From JAJDXW01 sp965243335 (GTDB lineage: Bacteria; Pseudomonadota; Gammaproteobacteria; HK1): a DNA stretch of 64,000 nucleotides. The stretch spans positions 4,774,001-4,838,000 of the forward strand of contig OZ251545.1 of NCBI GenBank assembly GCA_965243335.1, given 5' to 3'. Made by a program: the position numbers and the translations under genes. The notes under the pieces were generated by a model. It did not search any database. It was given only the letters and a program-made list of their open reading frames with translations, and was not told where the DNA came from. Positions 53,163 to 62,253 of this stretch are shown here, one piece after another; position 1 is the stretch's first letter, and the number at the start of each line of letters is the position of its first letter.

Positions 53163-54137
53163 GTGACCGTCATCGCCCAGCGGCTCCTCAACGCGGCCGG
53201 GCTGCTGCTCGCGGTGGTGGTGTTCAACTTCATCCTGCTGTCCATGGTGCCCGGCGACATCGCCGACACCCTGGCCGGCGAGAGCGGCGGCGCCAGCGCC
53301 GAGGTCATGGCCGACATCCGCCGCTCCTACGGGCTCGACCAGCCGTTCCACGTCCAGCTCGCGACCTACGTGGGCAAGGTGGTCCAGGGCGACCTCGGCA
53401 CGTCGTACTACTTCAACCTCCCGGTCTCCGAGCTGATCCTCGGGCGGGTCGGTCCGACCCTCCTCCTGGTGGTGACGGCGCTGGTCCTCGCCATCCTCAT
53501 CGGCACGCTCTTCGGGGTCATCGCCTCCCGGAAGCCGAACGGCCTCTTCAGCCATTTCGTCACCGTGCTCGCCCTGGTCGGCTTCTCGGCCCCCGTCTTC
53601 TGGACCGCGTTCCTGCTCATCGTCCTCTTCGTCGCCATGCTCGAGATCATGCCGCTGTCGGGCCTGGTCGATCCGACCACCCCGAGGGGCACCCTCACGT
53701 GGTACCTCGACGTGCTGCACCACCTGTTCCTGCCCGTGCTGTCGCTCTCCTCCATCTACCTCGCCGCCTACAGCCGTCTCGCGCGGGCCAGCATGATGGA
53801 CGTCCTCGGCTCGGACTTCATCCGCACCGCCCGCGCCAAGGGCCTCGGCGAGACCTCCGTCACCTGCAAGCACGCCCTGCGCAACGCGGTCATCCCGGTG
53901 ATCACGATCGCGGGGTTGCAGTTCTCCCACATCTTCTCCGGCGCGGTGGTGGTGGAGACCGTGTTCACCTGGCCCGGCCTCGGCACCCTCGCCTTCGAGT
54001 CCATCCTGCGCGGCGACACCCCCACGATCATGGGGATCCTCTTCTTCTCGGCCATGATCGTCGTCGTCGTCAACCTCCTGACCGACCTCGCCTACCGGAT
54101 CGTGGACCCGCGGATCCGATCCGCGCGCAACGCATGA
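53163..54137 (+). CDS. ABC importer permease (DppB-type)
   Basis: 324 residues with six TM helices. It starts VTVIAQRLLNAAGLLLAVVV and has FILLSMVPGDIADTLAG, typical of DppB/OppB, and the EAA loop RTARAKGLGETSVTCKHALRNAVIP. GTG 53163 fits the family start but lacks a good ribosome site. The in-frame extension back to 53031 is a hexamer-repeat stretch and probably noncoding. Overlaps the next permease by ATGA. Confidence 0.9.
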   Translation: MTVIAQRLLNAAGLLLAVVVFNFILLSMVPGDIADTLAGESGGASAEVMADIRRSYGLDQPFHVQLATYVGKVVQGDLGTSYYFNLPVSELILGRVGPTLLLVVTALVLAILIGTLFGVIASRKPNGLFSHFVTVLALVGFSAPVFWTAFLLIVLFVAMLEIMPLSGLVDPTTPRGTLTWYLDVLHHLFLPVLSLSSIYLAAYSRLARASMMDVLGSDFIRTARAKGLGETSVTCKHALRNAVIPVITIAGLQFSHIFSGAVVVETVFTWPGLGTLAFESILRGDTPTIMGILFFSAMIVVVVNLLTDLAYRIVDPRIRSARNA

Positions 54138-55120
54138 GCGGGCTGCGGGCAACCGGAACCAAGGCCGAGGCCGGGGCCAAGGCCGGACCCAAGCCCGGGG
54201 CTGGAGCCGTCGCCGGAGCGGGGCCCGGCGCCACGCCCGTTGCGGCGGCCCCCGCGAACGGCGCCGCGCCGGACCGGATCGAGCATCCCTTCGTCGAGTT
54301 CCTGCGCATGTACGTGCGCAACTGGTCGGCGGTCGCGGGCTTCGCGGTCTTCGCCGCGATCCTCTTCTCCGCCCTCTTCGCGCCCCTGCTCTTCCCGAGG
54401 GACCCCTTCGAGATGGTCTGGATGCCGTTCACCCCGCCCGGCCAGGACGGCTTCGTGCTGGGCACGGACAACCTCGGGCGCGACATGCTGACCGCGATCC
54501 TGTACGGCGCGCGGGCGACCCTGGTGGTGGGCGCCTCGGCCGCGACCCTCACCATCGTCATCGGCATCACCATCGGCTCCTTCGCCGGCTACTACCGGGG
54601 CTGGGTGGACGAGGTGCTGATGCGGATCACCGAGTTCTTCCAGGTGCTCCCGCCCCTGCTGCTCGCGATGGTGCTGGTCGCGCTGTTCTCGCCGACCCTG
54701 CCCACGGTCGCGATCGCCATCGGGGTCGTGAGCTGGACCGGGGTCGCACGCCTCGCGCGGGCCGAGTTCATGCGCATCCGCGAGCTCGAGTTCGTCAAGG
54801 CGGCGCGTTCGATCGGCTCGCGCAACCGGCGCATCATCTGGCGCGTGATCCTGCCCAACGCCCTGCCGCCGCTCATCGTCAACTCCGCGCTCACCGTCGG
54901 GGTCGCGATCCTGTTCGAGGCCGCCTTGAGCTTCCTCGGGCTGAGCGACCCCAACGTCATGAGCTGGGGGAAGCTCATCGGCGACAACCGCGACTACCTG
55001 CTGGACGCGCCCTGGACGGTGACCATTCCCGGGGTCGCGATCTTCCTCACCGTGCTCGCCATCAGCCTGATCGGAGACGGCCTGAACGACGCCTTCAACC
55101 CCCGGCTCCGGGAGCGCTGA
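54134..55120 (+). CDS. ABC importer permease (DppC-type)
   Basis: 328 residues. The N-terminal ~45 are an Ala/Gly/Lys alternating-dipeptide extension in the cytoplasm. Then comes OppC-like FVEFLRMYVRNWSAVAG, the TM helices, VLGTDNLGRDMLTAILYGAR, and the EAA loop VKAARSIGSRNRRIIWRVIL. It ends ISLIGDGLNDAFNPRLRER, the family C-terminus. Forms the channel together with the DppB-type permease. Confidence 0.92.
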   Translation: MSGLRATGTKAEAGAKAGPKPGAGAVAGAGPGATPVAAAPANGAAPDRIEHPFVEFLRMYVRNWSAVAGFAVFAAILFSALFAPLLFPRDPFEMVWMPFTPPGQDGFVLGTDNLGRDMLTAILYGARATLVVGASAATLTIVIGITIGSFAGYYRGWVDEVLMRITEFFQVLPPLLLAMVLVALFSPTLPTVAIAIGVVSWTGVARLARAEFMRIRELEFVKAARSIGSRNRRIIWRVILPNALPPLIVNSALTVGVAILFEAALSFLGLSDPNVMSWGKLIGDNRDYLLDAPWTVTIPGVAIFLTVLAISLIGDGLNDAFNPRLRER

Positions 55121-55122
55121 AC

Positions 55123-56124
55123 GTGGACGCGGCCCCGCCGCTGCTCGAAGTCGAAGGGCTGAAGGTCGAGTTCGACACGCGCCGCGGGGTCGCCCGGGTG
55201 CTCGAGGGCGTCGGTCTCGCGCTGGAGCCGGGCGAGACCCTCGGGATCGTCGGAGAGTCCGGGTGCGGCAAGAGCATGACCGCGCTCTCGATCATGCGTC
55301 TGGTGCCGATCCCGCCGGGACGCATCGGGGCCGGCGCGGTCCGTCTCAAGGGCGAGGACCTGCTGCAAGCGAGCGAGAAGCGCTTGCGGGAGGTCCGCGG
55401 GAAGGACGTCTCCATGATCTTCCAGGAGCCGATGACCTCCCTGAACCCGGTGTATTCGATCGGGGACCAGATCGCGGAGACGGCGCGCCTCCACGACGGG
55501 CTCGGGCGCCGGGACGCGCTCGACCGCGCGGTCGAGATGCTGAAGGCGGTCCACATCCCGGCCGCCGAGCGCCGGGTGCGCGAGTTCCCCCACCAGATGT
55601 CGGGCGGGATGCGCCAGCGGGTGATGATCGCGATGGCGCTCGCGTGCCGGCCGAGCGTGCTGATCGCCGACGAGCCGACGACCGCCCTCGACGTGACCGT
55701 GCAGGCGCAGGTGTTCGATCTCCTGAAGGAGCTGCAGGAGCGGACGGGCGCCGCGATCATCCTCATCAGCCACGACATGGGCGCGATCGCGGAGATGGCG
55801 GACCGGGTGATGGTGATGTACGCCGGCCGCACCGTCGAGGAAGCCCCGACCGGGGAGATCCTCGAGGCTCCCCGGCACCCCTACACGAAGGGGCTCATCG
55901 CCTGCGTGCCGCACCTGGAGGAGGCGCCGCCGCCGGTGCGGGCGGCCCTGACCGAGATCCCCGGGGTCGTGCCCGCGCTGACGGACCTCGGCGCCGGCTG
56001 CTCCTTCGCGCCGCGCTGCGCGCACGCGACCGATCGGTGCCGCCGCGCCGCGCCGCCCGCCCGCGAGGTCGGTACTCGCCATCGGGTGGCCTGCTGGCTG
56101 TACGAGGAGGGGGACGCGGCATGA
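55123..56124 (+). CDS. ABC importer ATPase (DppD-type)
   Basis: 333 residues. Walker A GIVGESGCGKSMTA, Q-loop MIFQEPMTSLNP, signature MSGGMRQRVM, Walker B VLIADEPTTALDV and H-loop LISHDMGAIAEM. The oligopeptide-importer C-terminal motif with Cys residues GCSFAPRCAHATDRC is present, a likely iron-sulfur site as in DppD/OppD. GTG start 2 bases after the permease stop. Confidence 0.93.
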   Translation: MDAAPPLLEVEGLKVEFDTRRGVARVLEGVGLALEPGETLGIVGESGCGKSMTALSIMRLVPIPPGRIGAGAVRLKGEDLLQASEKRLREVRGKDVSMIFQEPMTSLNPVYSIGDQIAETARLHDGLGRRDALDRAVEMLKAVHIPAAERRVREFPHQMSGGMRQRVMIAMALACRPSVLIADEPTTALDVTVQAQVFDLLKELQERTGAAIILISHDMGAIAEMADRVMVMYAGRTVEEAPTGEILEAPRHPYTKGLIACVPHLEEAPPPVRAALTEIPGVVPALTDLGAGCSFAPRCAHATDRCRRAAPPAREVGTRHRVACWLYEEGDAA

Positions 56125-57173
56125 GCGCCGCCGGGGCGGCGGCTCCGGCCACTGCGCCGGTCGCCAGCGCCGACGCCCTGCTCGAGGTCCGGGACCTCAA
56201 GGTCCATTTCCGGCTCCCGCGCCGGAACGTCCTGACCCCGGGCGGGACCGTACACGCGGTGGACGGCATCTCCTTCACGGTGCGCCGCGGCTCCACCTTC
56301 GGCATCGTCGGCGAGAGCGGCTCGGGGAAGACGACCGCGGCCCTCGCCGCCATGCGTCTCGCGCCCGTGACCGCGGGCTCGATCAAGCTGGACGGGGTCG
56401 AGCTGACCACCCTCCGGGGCGAGGCGCTGCGCCGGATGCGGCGCAAGGTCCAGATCGTCTTCCAGGACCCGTACTCGTCGCTCAACCCGCGGACGCGCGC
56501 CGGCGCGATCGTGCGCGAGCCGATGGATCTCATGGGGGTCGGCGAGCCCGGCGAACGCGGGGGCCGGGTCTCCGAGCTGTTTCGCCGCGTGGGCCTGCGC
56601 CCGGAGCAGGCGGCGCTCTTTCCGCACCAGTTCTCGGGCGGCCAGCGCCAACGCATCGGGGTCGCGCGGGCGCTCGCGACCCGGCCCGAGCTGATCGTGT
56701 GCGACGAGCCGGTGTCCGCCCTGGACGTGGCCATCCAGGCCCAGATCCTGAACCTGCTGCGCGAGCTGCAGGAGAGCTTCGGGCTCACCTACCTGTTCAT
56801 CTCCCACGACCTCGGGGTGATGCAGTACATCTGCGACGAGGTCGCGGTCATGTATCTCGGCGAGATCGTGGAGCAGGCGGATCGCATCTCGCTGTTCACC
56901 CTGCCGCTCCACCCGTACACGTGGGCGCTCATCTCGGCCGTCCCCTCGGCGAGGCGCCGTGAGGCGGGCGCGGCCGCCCGCGTGCGCCTGCAAGGAGACC
57001 CGCCGAGCCCCATCGACCCGCCGCCCGGCTGCCGGTTCGCGCCGCGCTGCCCCTTCGCGGTGGACCGATGCCGCCGCGAGAAGCCGCCGTTGCGCGAGGT
57101 CGGGCAGGGTCACCTCGTCTCCTGCCACCTGGTCGGCGAGGACTGCGTGCCCCCGCACGCGGCGATCTCCTGA
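56121..57173 (+). CDS. ABC importer ATPase (DppF-type)
   Basis: 350 residues. Walker A GIVGESGSGKTTAALA, Q-loop QIVFQDPYSSLNPRT, signature FSGGQRQRIG, Walker B LIVCDEPVSALDV, H-loop LFISHDLGVMQYI, then GCRFAPRCPFAVDRC. Heterodimer partner of the DppD-type ATPase, whose stop overlaps this start by 4 bases. Completes a five-gene importer. Confidence 0.93.
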   Translation: MSAAGAAAPATAPVASADALLEVRDLKVHFRLPRRNVLTPGGTVHAVDGISFTVRRGSTFGIVGESGSGKTTAALAAMRLAPVTAGSIKLDGVELTTLRGEALRRMRRKVQIVFQDPYSSLNPRTRAGAIVREPMDLMGVGEPGERGGRVSELFRRVGLRPEQAALFPHQFSGGQRQRIGVARALATRPELIVCDEPVSALDVAIQAQILNLLRELQESFGLTYLFISHDLGVMQYICDEVAVMYLGEIVEQADRISLFTLPLHPYTWALISAVPSARRREAGAAARVRLQGDPPSPIDPPPGCRFAPRCPFAVDRCRREKPPLREVGQGHLVSCHLVGEDCVPPHAAIS

Positions 57174-57202
57174 CGACGATCCCCACCCGGACGGACCCTC
57201 CC

Positions 57203-58846
57203 ATGTTCACCATCTATCCCGCGCGCAAGGTCGTCACCATGAACCCGCGCCGCCCGGAGGCGAGCCACGTCGCGGTCCGGGACGGCTGGATCCTCGGGGC
57301 CGGCGCCCTCGAGGAGCTCGCGGGCTGGGGGCCGCACGAGGTCGACGACCGCTTCGCGGACAAGGTCATCCTGCCGGGGCTGGTCGAGGGCCACTGCCAC
57401 AGCCGCGAAGGGAGCGGCTGGGACGAGACCTACGTCGGCTTCCATGACCGGACGGACCCGGACCGGGTGGTCCACCCCGGGCTCAAGTCCGTCGACGAGG
57501 TGGTCGGGCGGCTCCAGGAGGCGGAACGGAGGCTCCCGGACCCCGACGAACCGTTGCTGGCCTGGGGTCTCGACCCCCTCTTCTTCGGGGAGCGGCGGAT
57601 GGTCGCCGCCGACCTCGACCGGGTGTCGACGACGCGGCCGGTCCTGGTCCTCCACCAGAGCGGCCACATCGTCAACGCGAACCGCGAGGTCATGCGGCGG
57701 GCCGGGATCGGCCGGGACACGAACGCGATGGGGGTGATGAAGGACGCGGACGGGGCGCCGACCGGCGAGCTGCAGGGCCCGGTGCTGCGCTCCATGCTCT
57801 ACCGCGCGGTGGGGCGCGAACAGGCCCTCTCCTTCGGCGACCCGCGCGGCCTCCGGCGTTTCGCCCGCTCGGCGCAGCTCGCCGGGGTGACGACCGCCAC
57901 CGACCTCGCGAACGAGCTTCCCGAGGAGACCGTGGCGCGCCAGGTCGAGGCCACCTCCGACGACCGCTACCCGCTCCGCATCGTGCCCGCGTTCATCGGC
58001 AACTCGCGGCCCGCGCAGGAGGGGGTGGAGTGGGTGAGGTCGCTGATCCCGAGAAGCAACGAGCGGCTGCGGTACGGGCTGATCAAGCTCGTGCTCGACG
58101 GCTCGATCCAGGGGTTCACCGCCCGGCTCAAGCGGCCCGGCTACTACAACGGGGCCGGGAACGGCCTCTGGTACATCGACCCCGACGAGCTGCCGAACCT
58201 GCTCGGGGTCTACCACCGGGCGGGGCTCCAGGTACACATCCACACCAACGGGGACCAGGCGACGGAAGCCGCGATCGACGCCATCGAGCGGGCGCTGAAG
58301 GCCGCCCCCGACCCGGACGCCCGCTTCACCCTGCAGCACTGCCAGATGGCCCACGACGCCCACTTCCGCCGCATGGCCCGTCTCGGGATCTGCGTCAACC
58401 TCTTCGCCAACCACCTCTACTACTGGGGCGACCAGCACTACGCGCTCACGATGGGGCCGGAGCGGGCGGAGCGCATGGACGCGGCGGGGAGCGCGCAGCG
58501 GCTGGGGGTCGCGTACTCCATCCACTCCGACGCGCCGGTGACCCACCTCGCGCCCCTGTTCACCGCCTGGTGCGCGGTGAACCGGAGGACGTCGTCCGGG
58601 CGCGTGCTCGGGGCGGCGGAGCGGGTGAGCGTGGCGGACGCGCTCCGCGCGGTCACCATCGGGGCCGCGTTCACCCTGAAGCTGGACACGGAGATCGGCT
58701 CGATCGAGTGCGGCAAGCGGGCGGACTTCGCGATCCTCGAGGAAGACCCGTTCGCGGTGGACCCGGCGAGCCTGCGCGAGGTTCCGGTGTGGGGCACGGT
58801 CGTCGGGGGGCGGGTCTTCCCGAACTCCGAGATCGGGGCAGGCTGA
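57203..58846 (+). CDS. YtcJ-like metal-dependent amidohydrolase
   Basis: 547 residues. Metal-site pattern of the amidohydrolase superfamily: ILPGLVEGHCHSREGS (HxH), RYGLIKLVLDGSIQGF (Lys likely carbamylated), LQVHIHTNGDQATE, TLQHCQMAH and YSIHSDAPV (last Asp). Family length. Cytoplasmic hydrolysis of an amide, formamide or related bond; relatives include N-substituted formamide deformylase. It starts 29 bases after the importer ATPase, so it probably acts on the imported compound. Confidence 0.88.
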   Translation: MFTIYPARKVVTMNPRRPEASHVAVRDGWILGAGALEELAGWGPHEVDDRFADKVILPGLVEGHCHSREGSGWDETYVGFHDRTDPDRVVHPGLKSVDEVVGRLQEAERRLPDPDEPLLAWGLDPLFFGERRMVAADLDRVSTTRPVLVLHQSGHIVNANREVMRRAGIGRDTNAMGVMKDADGAPTGELQGPVLRSMLYRAVGREQALSFGDPRGLRRFARSAQLAGVTTATDLANELPEETVARQVEATSDDRYPLRIVPAFIGNSRPAQEGVEWVRSLIPRSNERLRYGLIKLVLDGSIQGFTARLKRPGYYNGAGNGLWYIDPDELPNLLGVYHRAGLQVHIHTNGDQATEAAIDAIERALKAAPDPDARFTLQHCQMAHDAHFRRMARLGICVNLFANHLYYWGDQHYALTMGPERAERMDAAGSAQRLGVAYSIHSDAPVTHLAPLFTAWCAVNRRTSSGRVLGAAERVSVADALRAVTIGAAFTLKLDTEIGSIECGKRADFAILEEDPFAVDPASLREVPVWGTVVGGRVFPNSEIGAG

Positions 58847-58858
58847 AGGCCGTCCAAG

Positions 58859-58875
58859 CCGCCGTTTCCCGGCGG
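58859..58875 (+). terminator. Weak hairpin after amidohydrolase
   Basis: CCGCCG (58859-58864) and CGGCGG (58870-58875) with a TTTCC loop, 12 bases after the stop of the amidohydrolase gene. No T-tract. It lies between convergent operons (hipBA comes from the other side). Confidence 0.35.
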
Positions 58876-59029
58876 AGCAGGGCCGGCGTCCAGCGAAAGC
58901 CCTATGAAGGCGCCGAGTAGATGATGTGCCGATCGAGCGCCAGGACCTGCCGAGCAAAAGATTCGGCTACGGCGGTTCTCCCGAGGGTGTCGTCCTCAGG
59001 ATGCCGGATGGGATTGTCACCGGAGATGG

Positions 59030-60349
59030 TCATTTGAATATCCTGTCTTTCCTCTTTTCGAGGGAACTTCCATGATCGAACGTTCCATTCGCCATTCCGA
59101 AGAACAGCCCGTCGTAAAGAAAGGCGCCCCGTACAAGCCCGCAGTCCTTCTCGCTGACGCCAGCCCGGCGCATCGTCGAATGCCATGACGCGCGGATCGT
59201 CCCGGCGATGCGATCGAAGATGGCCTCGGCTTCATCGCGTTCCAGCAGAAACCGGCCGGCGGCGCCAAGCAGGTTCTCCTTGTTGGCCCATCGGCCCGCG
59301 GGACCGCAGCTCATGGCCAAGTCGCGCCGTTCGACCGCGATTACCGGCATCGGCGTCAGGTCGTAGGCCGGACTGAGCCGCCAATCGTGGCCCGTGGCCA
59401 GCAGCGCGTGGTTGCGCGGGTGATCGTCGAGGTTCGAGACCGCCGCGTTGAAGCACATCCGCCCGAACAGTTCTCGCAGATCCTCCTGGGGAACAGCGCT
59501 TGCGCGCCGAAGCTCGTCGGCAAGCGTGAGGTATGACCAGCGCCCGCGGTCCGTCGGCGCCTCGTCGGCTTGCAGGAGGGTGAGAGCACTGACCATGCGG
59601 TGGCGATGGTAACCCTTGTCGGTCCATTCCCGGTCGAAGCGGCGAACCAGCAGGGCGCCCCGGTCGCCGATGCGTTCCACCCGGCTCTCGGCGGCATTCA
59701 GGCCGCATTCTCGCGCAAGTTCCAGTAGCGCGTGCTCCACCCGAGGATGATTCCAGCGATCGTCGCGCTGTCCGAATTTGGCGAGCCACAGCGCCTGATT
59801 GTCCTGAACCACGGCCTTGGGGCGGGCGCCGCCCATCGACGTGCCTTCGAGAAGCTCCTGTGCCCGGAGCGCGGCAGGGTCGCCGGATTCGGACTCACCC
59901 GCGAGCACCGCATCGGCAGCGGCCTGGAGCCGTGCGAGTTCGAGGGTCGTGTTGAAGCGCCGCCGGGGAGTGGGCGGCTCGACGCCCGGGCTGAAGCCGA
60001 GCGCGCCCGCCCGGTCGTCCGGTCCTTCCATCAGGTAGTCGAATTCATCCAGGCGGGCGCGTCCGGAGCGCCGTTCGATGAGCAGGCGCCCCCAATAGTC
60101 CGGCATGGAATCCCGGATGGCCCCGAAGAATCCGTTCATGCGGCCCGTTTCATACCCGCGGGCTGCAAGCCGCAGCTCGACGGGGTCGAGCTCCACCGCG
60201 TCGGGACGATCGAGATAGCCGCGGCCGTAGACGAACTCGCCGCGCGAGGAGCCGTCGCGCGTCCGGGAGACGCGGAAGCGGCCGGCGGTCACGAACTCCG
60301 TCTCTCCCGGCAGGACGACGAAGACGTAGCATTCCCGTTCAGAAGTCAT
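59030..60349 (-). CDS. hipA: HipA-family Ser/Thr kinase toxin
   Basis: 439 residues, E. coli HipA length. N-subdomain FRVSRTRDGSSRGEFVYG; phosphate/auto-phosphorylation loop LEGTSMGGARPKAVV; catalytic SNLDDHPRNHALL (Asp, Asn) and metal Asp in SPAYDLTPMP. All kinase residues are present, so the toxin should be active. HipA kinases phosphorylate aminoacyl-tRNA synthetases such as GltX and induce growth arrest. ATG 60349 overlaps the hipB stop by 11 bases; an in-frame TTG at 60355 is an alternative. Confidence 0.92.
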   Translation of the reverse strand: MTSERECYVFVVLPGETEFVTAGRFRVSRTRDGSSRGEFVYGRGYLDRPDAVELDPVELRLAARGYETGRMNGFFGAIRDSMPDYWGRLLIERRSGRARLDEFDYLMEGPDDRAGALGFSPGVEPPTPRRRFNTTLELARLQAAADAVLAGESESGDPAALRAQELLEGTSMGGARPKAVVQDNQALWLAKFGQRDDRWNHPRVEHALLELARECGLNAAESRVERIGDRGALLVRRFDREWTDKGYHRHRMVSALTLLQADEAPTDRGRWSYLTLADELRRASAVPQEDLRELFGRMCFNAAVSNLDDHPRNHALLATGHDWRLSPAYDLTPMPVIAVERRDLAMSCGPAGRWANKENLLGAAGRFLLERDEAEAIFDRIAGTIRASWHSTMRRAGVSEKDCGLVRGAFLYDGLFFGMANGTFDHGSSLEKRKDRIFK

Positions 60350-60680
60350 TGTCAAGACGCTGGCGGGGCGAGGCTCGGCGCGGGCTCCTGGCGCTTTCCA
60401 GCACCTTGCCTTCTTCGTCTCGATCCGGGTCCGCGAGGTACTTCGCCTGCTCCAGGAGACCGAGCGCCCACAGCGCGCCGAAGTACGCGGCAGCGGAGAC
60501 GCCGGGCTTGCCCTTCTCGAGATCGGCGACCGTGAAGCGGGAAGCCCCGAGACGGTCGGCCACGTCCTGGATCCGCAGCCTCCGGCGCAAGCGGGCGGTG
60601 CGAAGGTTGCGACCGAGTCGCGTCAGTGCATCCTCGACGGCGGCCGGCGGGGATTCCGTGATTCTGCTCTGCTTGCTCAT
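60339..60680 (-). CDS. hipB: HipB-like XRE-family antitoxin/repressor
   Basis: 113 residues. A helix-turn-helix of the Cro/C1 type spans LGRNLRTARLRRRLRIQDVA and SRFTVADLEKGKPGVSAA; the C-terminal tail is Arg-rich and disordered. It should bind HipA and repress the hipBA promoter. First gene of the pair; ATG 60680. Confidence 0.9.
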   Translation of the reverse strand: MSKQSRITESPPAAVEDALTRLGRNLRTARLRRRLRIQDVADRLGASRFTVADLEKGKPGVSAAAYFGALWALGLLEQAKYLADPDRDEEGKVLESARSPRRASPRQRLDNDF

Positions 60681-60703
60681 GATGGTAATAATACACTTTA
60701 TGG

Positions 60704-60724
60704 GAATTCAGGTTGTCTGAATTC
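60704..60724. promoter_or_regulatory. Palindromic operator of hipBA
   Basis: Perfect inverted repeat GAATTCAG (60704-60711), 5-base spacer, CTGAATTC (60717-60724), 23 bases before the hipB start. TATTAT/CATAAA-type -10 candidates lie between it and hipB, and TTGAAT overlaps its distal arm as a -35, so repressor binding would cover the promoter. This is the only AT-rich patch in the area. Confidence 0.65.
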
Positions 60725-61270
60725 AACTTCGAAGATCACGCTCGACTCGTCGCGCCGAGGCCGGGCATCGCCGGGAGAATGTCGGCCGTCCGGGCCGTCT
60801 TCCCGGAGCAGCGTCCGCGTCAGCGGGATTCGCGCCGACAGGCTCCGGGCGCGCACCGGCCGGGTTCTGCGGCGCAATGCGGCCGCCCGACTTTGGCCGC
60901 GGAGGATGATCGACGTGGCCACAACCCCGTTGGGGCCGCCAGCCGGCGTTTCCTGCCGCCGATCAGGCCGGTCGCGAAGGATGGGTTCGGCCCCCGCTCT
61001 TTGGGATTCCCTCGGCAGCGGGCGCATTGTCGGGACACGGCGAGGGTGCGGGGGAGAAATCGAGGACACGGACGAAGGCGGGTTCGAACTCGTGCACAGC
61101 GCAGCGGAAACTTCCCATCGGCCGCCCCCAATCCTTGAGCTTCGTGCGTAATCAGGAAGCCTTGCGCGTGGCGGAAAGCCGGTGCTTCGGGAGGCGCAGC
61201 CCCTCGGGCGCATTCCCACTGGAGACGGCGCGTCTCCCACCGGAGACAGCGGGGCGGGCGGGGTCGTGCG
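60725..61270. other. Gap without recognised gene
   Basis: About 545 bases between the divergent side of hipBA and the 3' end of the CobW-type gene. Open frames on both strands are Arg/Pro-rich and motif-free. No hairpin repeat of the composite family was seen. Confidence 0.45.
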
Positions 61271-62230
61271 TCAGGGCGCCGCCGGCGCCGAGGCCCGCTG
61301 TACCGCGGCGCGGAGGTCGTCCGCGGCGGGAAGGTCGTCGAGGCCGATGAAGACGATTCCGGGGGTCGGCGGCGGCCGGTCCTCGGGCGGGCGCCACGCC
61401 TCGATCTCGACGGCCTGCCCGCACGCCTGGACGAGCAGCCACTCGGGCTCGCCGCCCGTGCGCGCCGAGAGGACGAAGCCCTTGGCCCGGAGGGTCCGCG
61501 GCGCAAGCGCCCGCAGGGCCGCCCGCAGCCGGTCGGGGTCGACGGGGTCCGGGCATGGCGCGACGCGGGACCGGAACCGGTGCGCGTGCTCGGAATCGCC
61601 CGCGGGCGGCTCTGGCCCCGCCGCCGGAGCGGGCGGCTCCCCCCCGCCCGCGGACAGCAGTTCCATCGGTATGTCCGCATCGACCGCGCGGAGGACCGGG
61701 GCGCGGGCATGGACGCGAAGCCACGACTCGGCGGCGCGGCGCCCGCTTTCCGGGACCCGGTCGCACTTGTTCAGCACGACGAGGTCCGCGGCGGCGAGCT
61801 GTCGGTCGAGGGTGTCCGTAAGCCGCTCGTCCTCATGGCGCGCGCGGACGGTCTCGGCGTCGGCGATGACCACGACGAGGTCGCGTGCGAGCCCGGGGTG
61901 CAGGGCCGCAACCTCCGCGATGGCGGACGGGTCCGCGACCCCGCTCGCCTCCACCAGGAGCTGGTCCGGGGGGCGGTTCCCGTCCAGCAGGCGGTCGACG
62001 GCCCCGACGAGGTCGCCCCCCATCGTGCAGCAGACACAGCCGTTCGCGAACGCGATCGTGTCCCCGCCGTGGGCGGCGACGAGGGCGCCGTCCACGTCCA
62101 GCTCGCCGAAATCGTTGACGAGCACCGCGTAGCGCACCCCGTGGCGCCCGCCGAGGACCCGGTTGAGCAGGGTGGTCTTGCCCACCCCGAGGAACCCCCC
62201 GACCACGCTCATCGGCACGCGCGCGGTCAC
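61271..62230 (-). CDS. CobW/COG0523-family GTPase
   Basis: 319 residues. G1 VVGGFLGVGKTTLLNRVL, VLVNDFGELDVDG, the metal-binding GCVCC motif (FANGCVCCTMGGDL), the segment VEASGVADPS, and G4 LNKCD. These are G3E GTPase metallochaperones that deliver Zn, Co or Ni, or act in metal homeostasis. The C-terminal domain lacks a His-rich tail. GTG 62230 is chosen: GGAGGAGGG lies 5 bases upstream. It follows the selenoprotein gene by 23 bases on the same strand and is probably in the same operon. Confidence 0.9.
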   Translation of the reverse strand: MTARVPMSVVGGFLGVGKTTLLNRVLGGRHGVRYAVLVNDFGELDVDGALVAAHGGDTIAFANGCVCCTMGGDLVGAVDRLLDGNRPPDQLLVEASGVADPSAIAEVAALHPGLARDLVVVIADAETVRARHEDERLTDTLDRQLAAADLVVLNKCDRVPESGRRAAESWLRVHARAPVLRAVDADIPMELLSAGGGEPPAPAAGPEPPAGDSEHAHRFRSRVAPCPDPVDPDRLRAALRALAPRTLRAKGFVLSARTGGEPEWLLVQACGQAVEIEAWRPPEDRPPPTPGIVFIGLDDLPAADDLRAAVQRASAPAAP

Positions 62231-62253
62231 GGCCCTCCTCCCGGCCCGCCCCG

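Noticed and set aside
60713..61138. ORF of 141 codons divergent from hipBA
   Set aside because: Arg/Pro-rich, no motif, no ribosome site, and it starts inside the hipBA operator palindrome.
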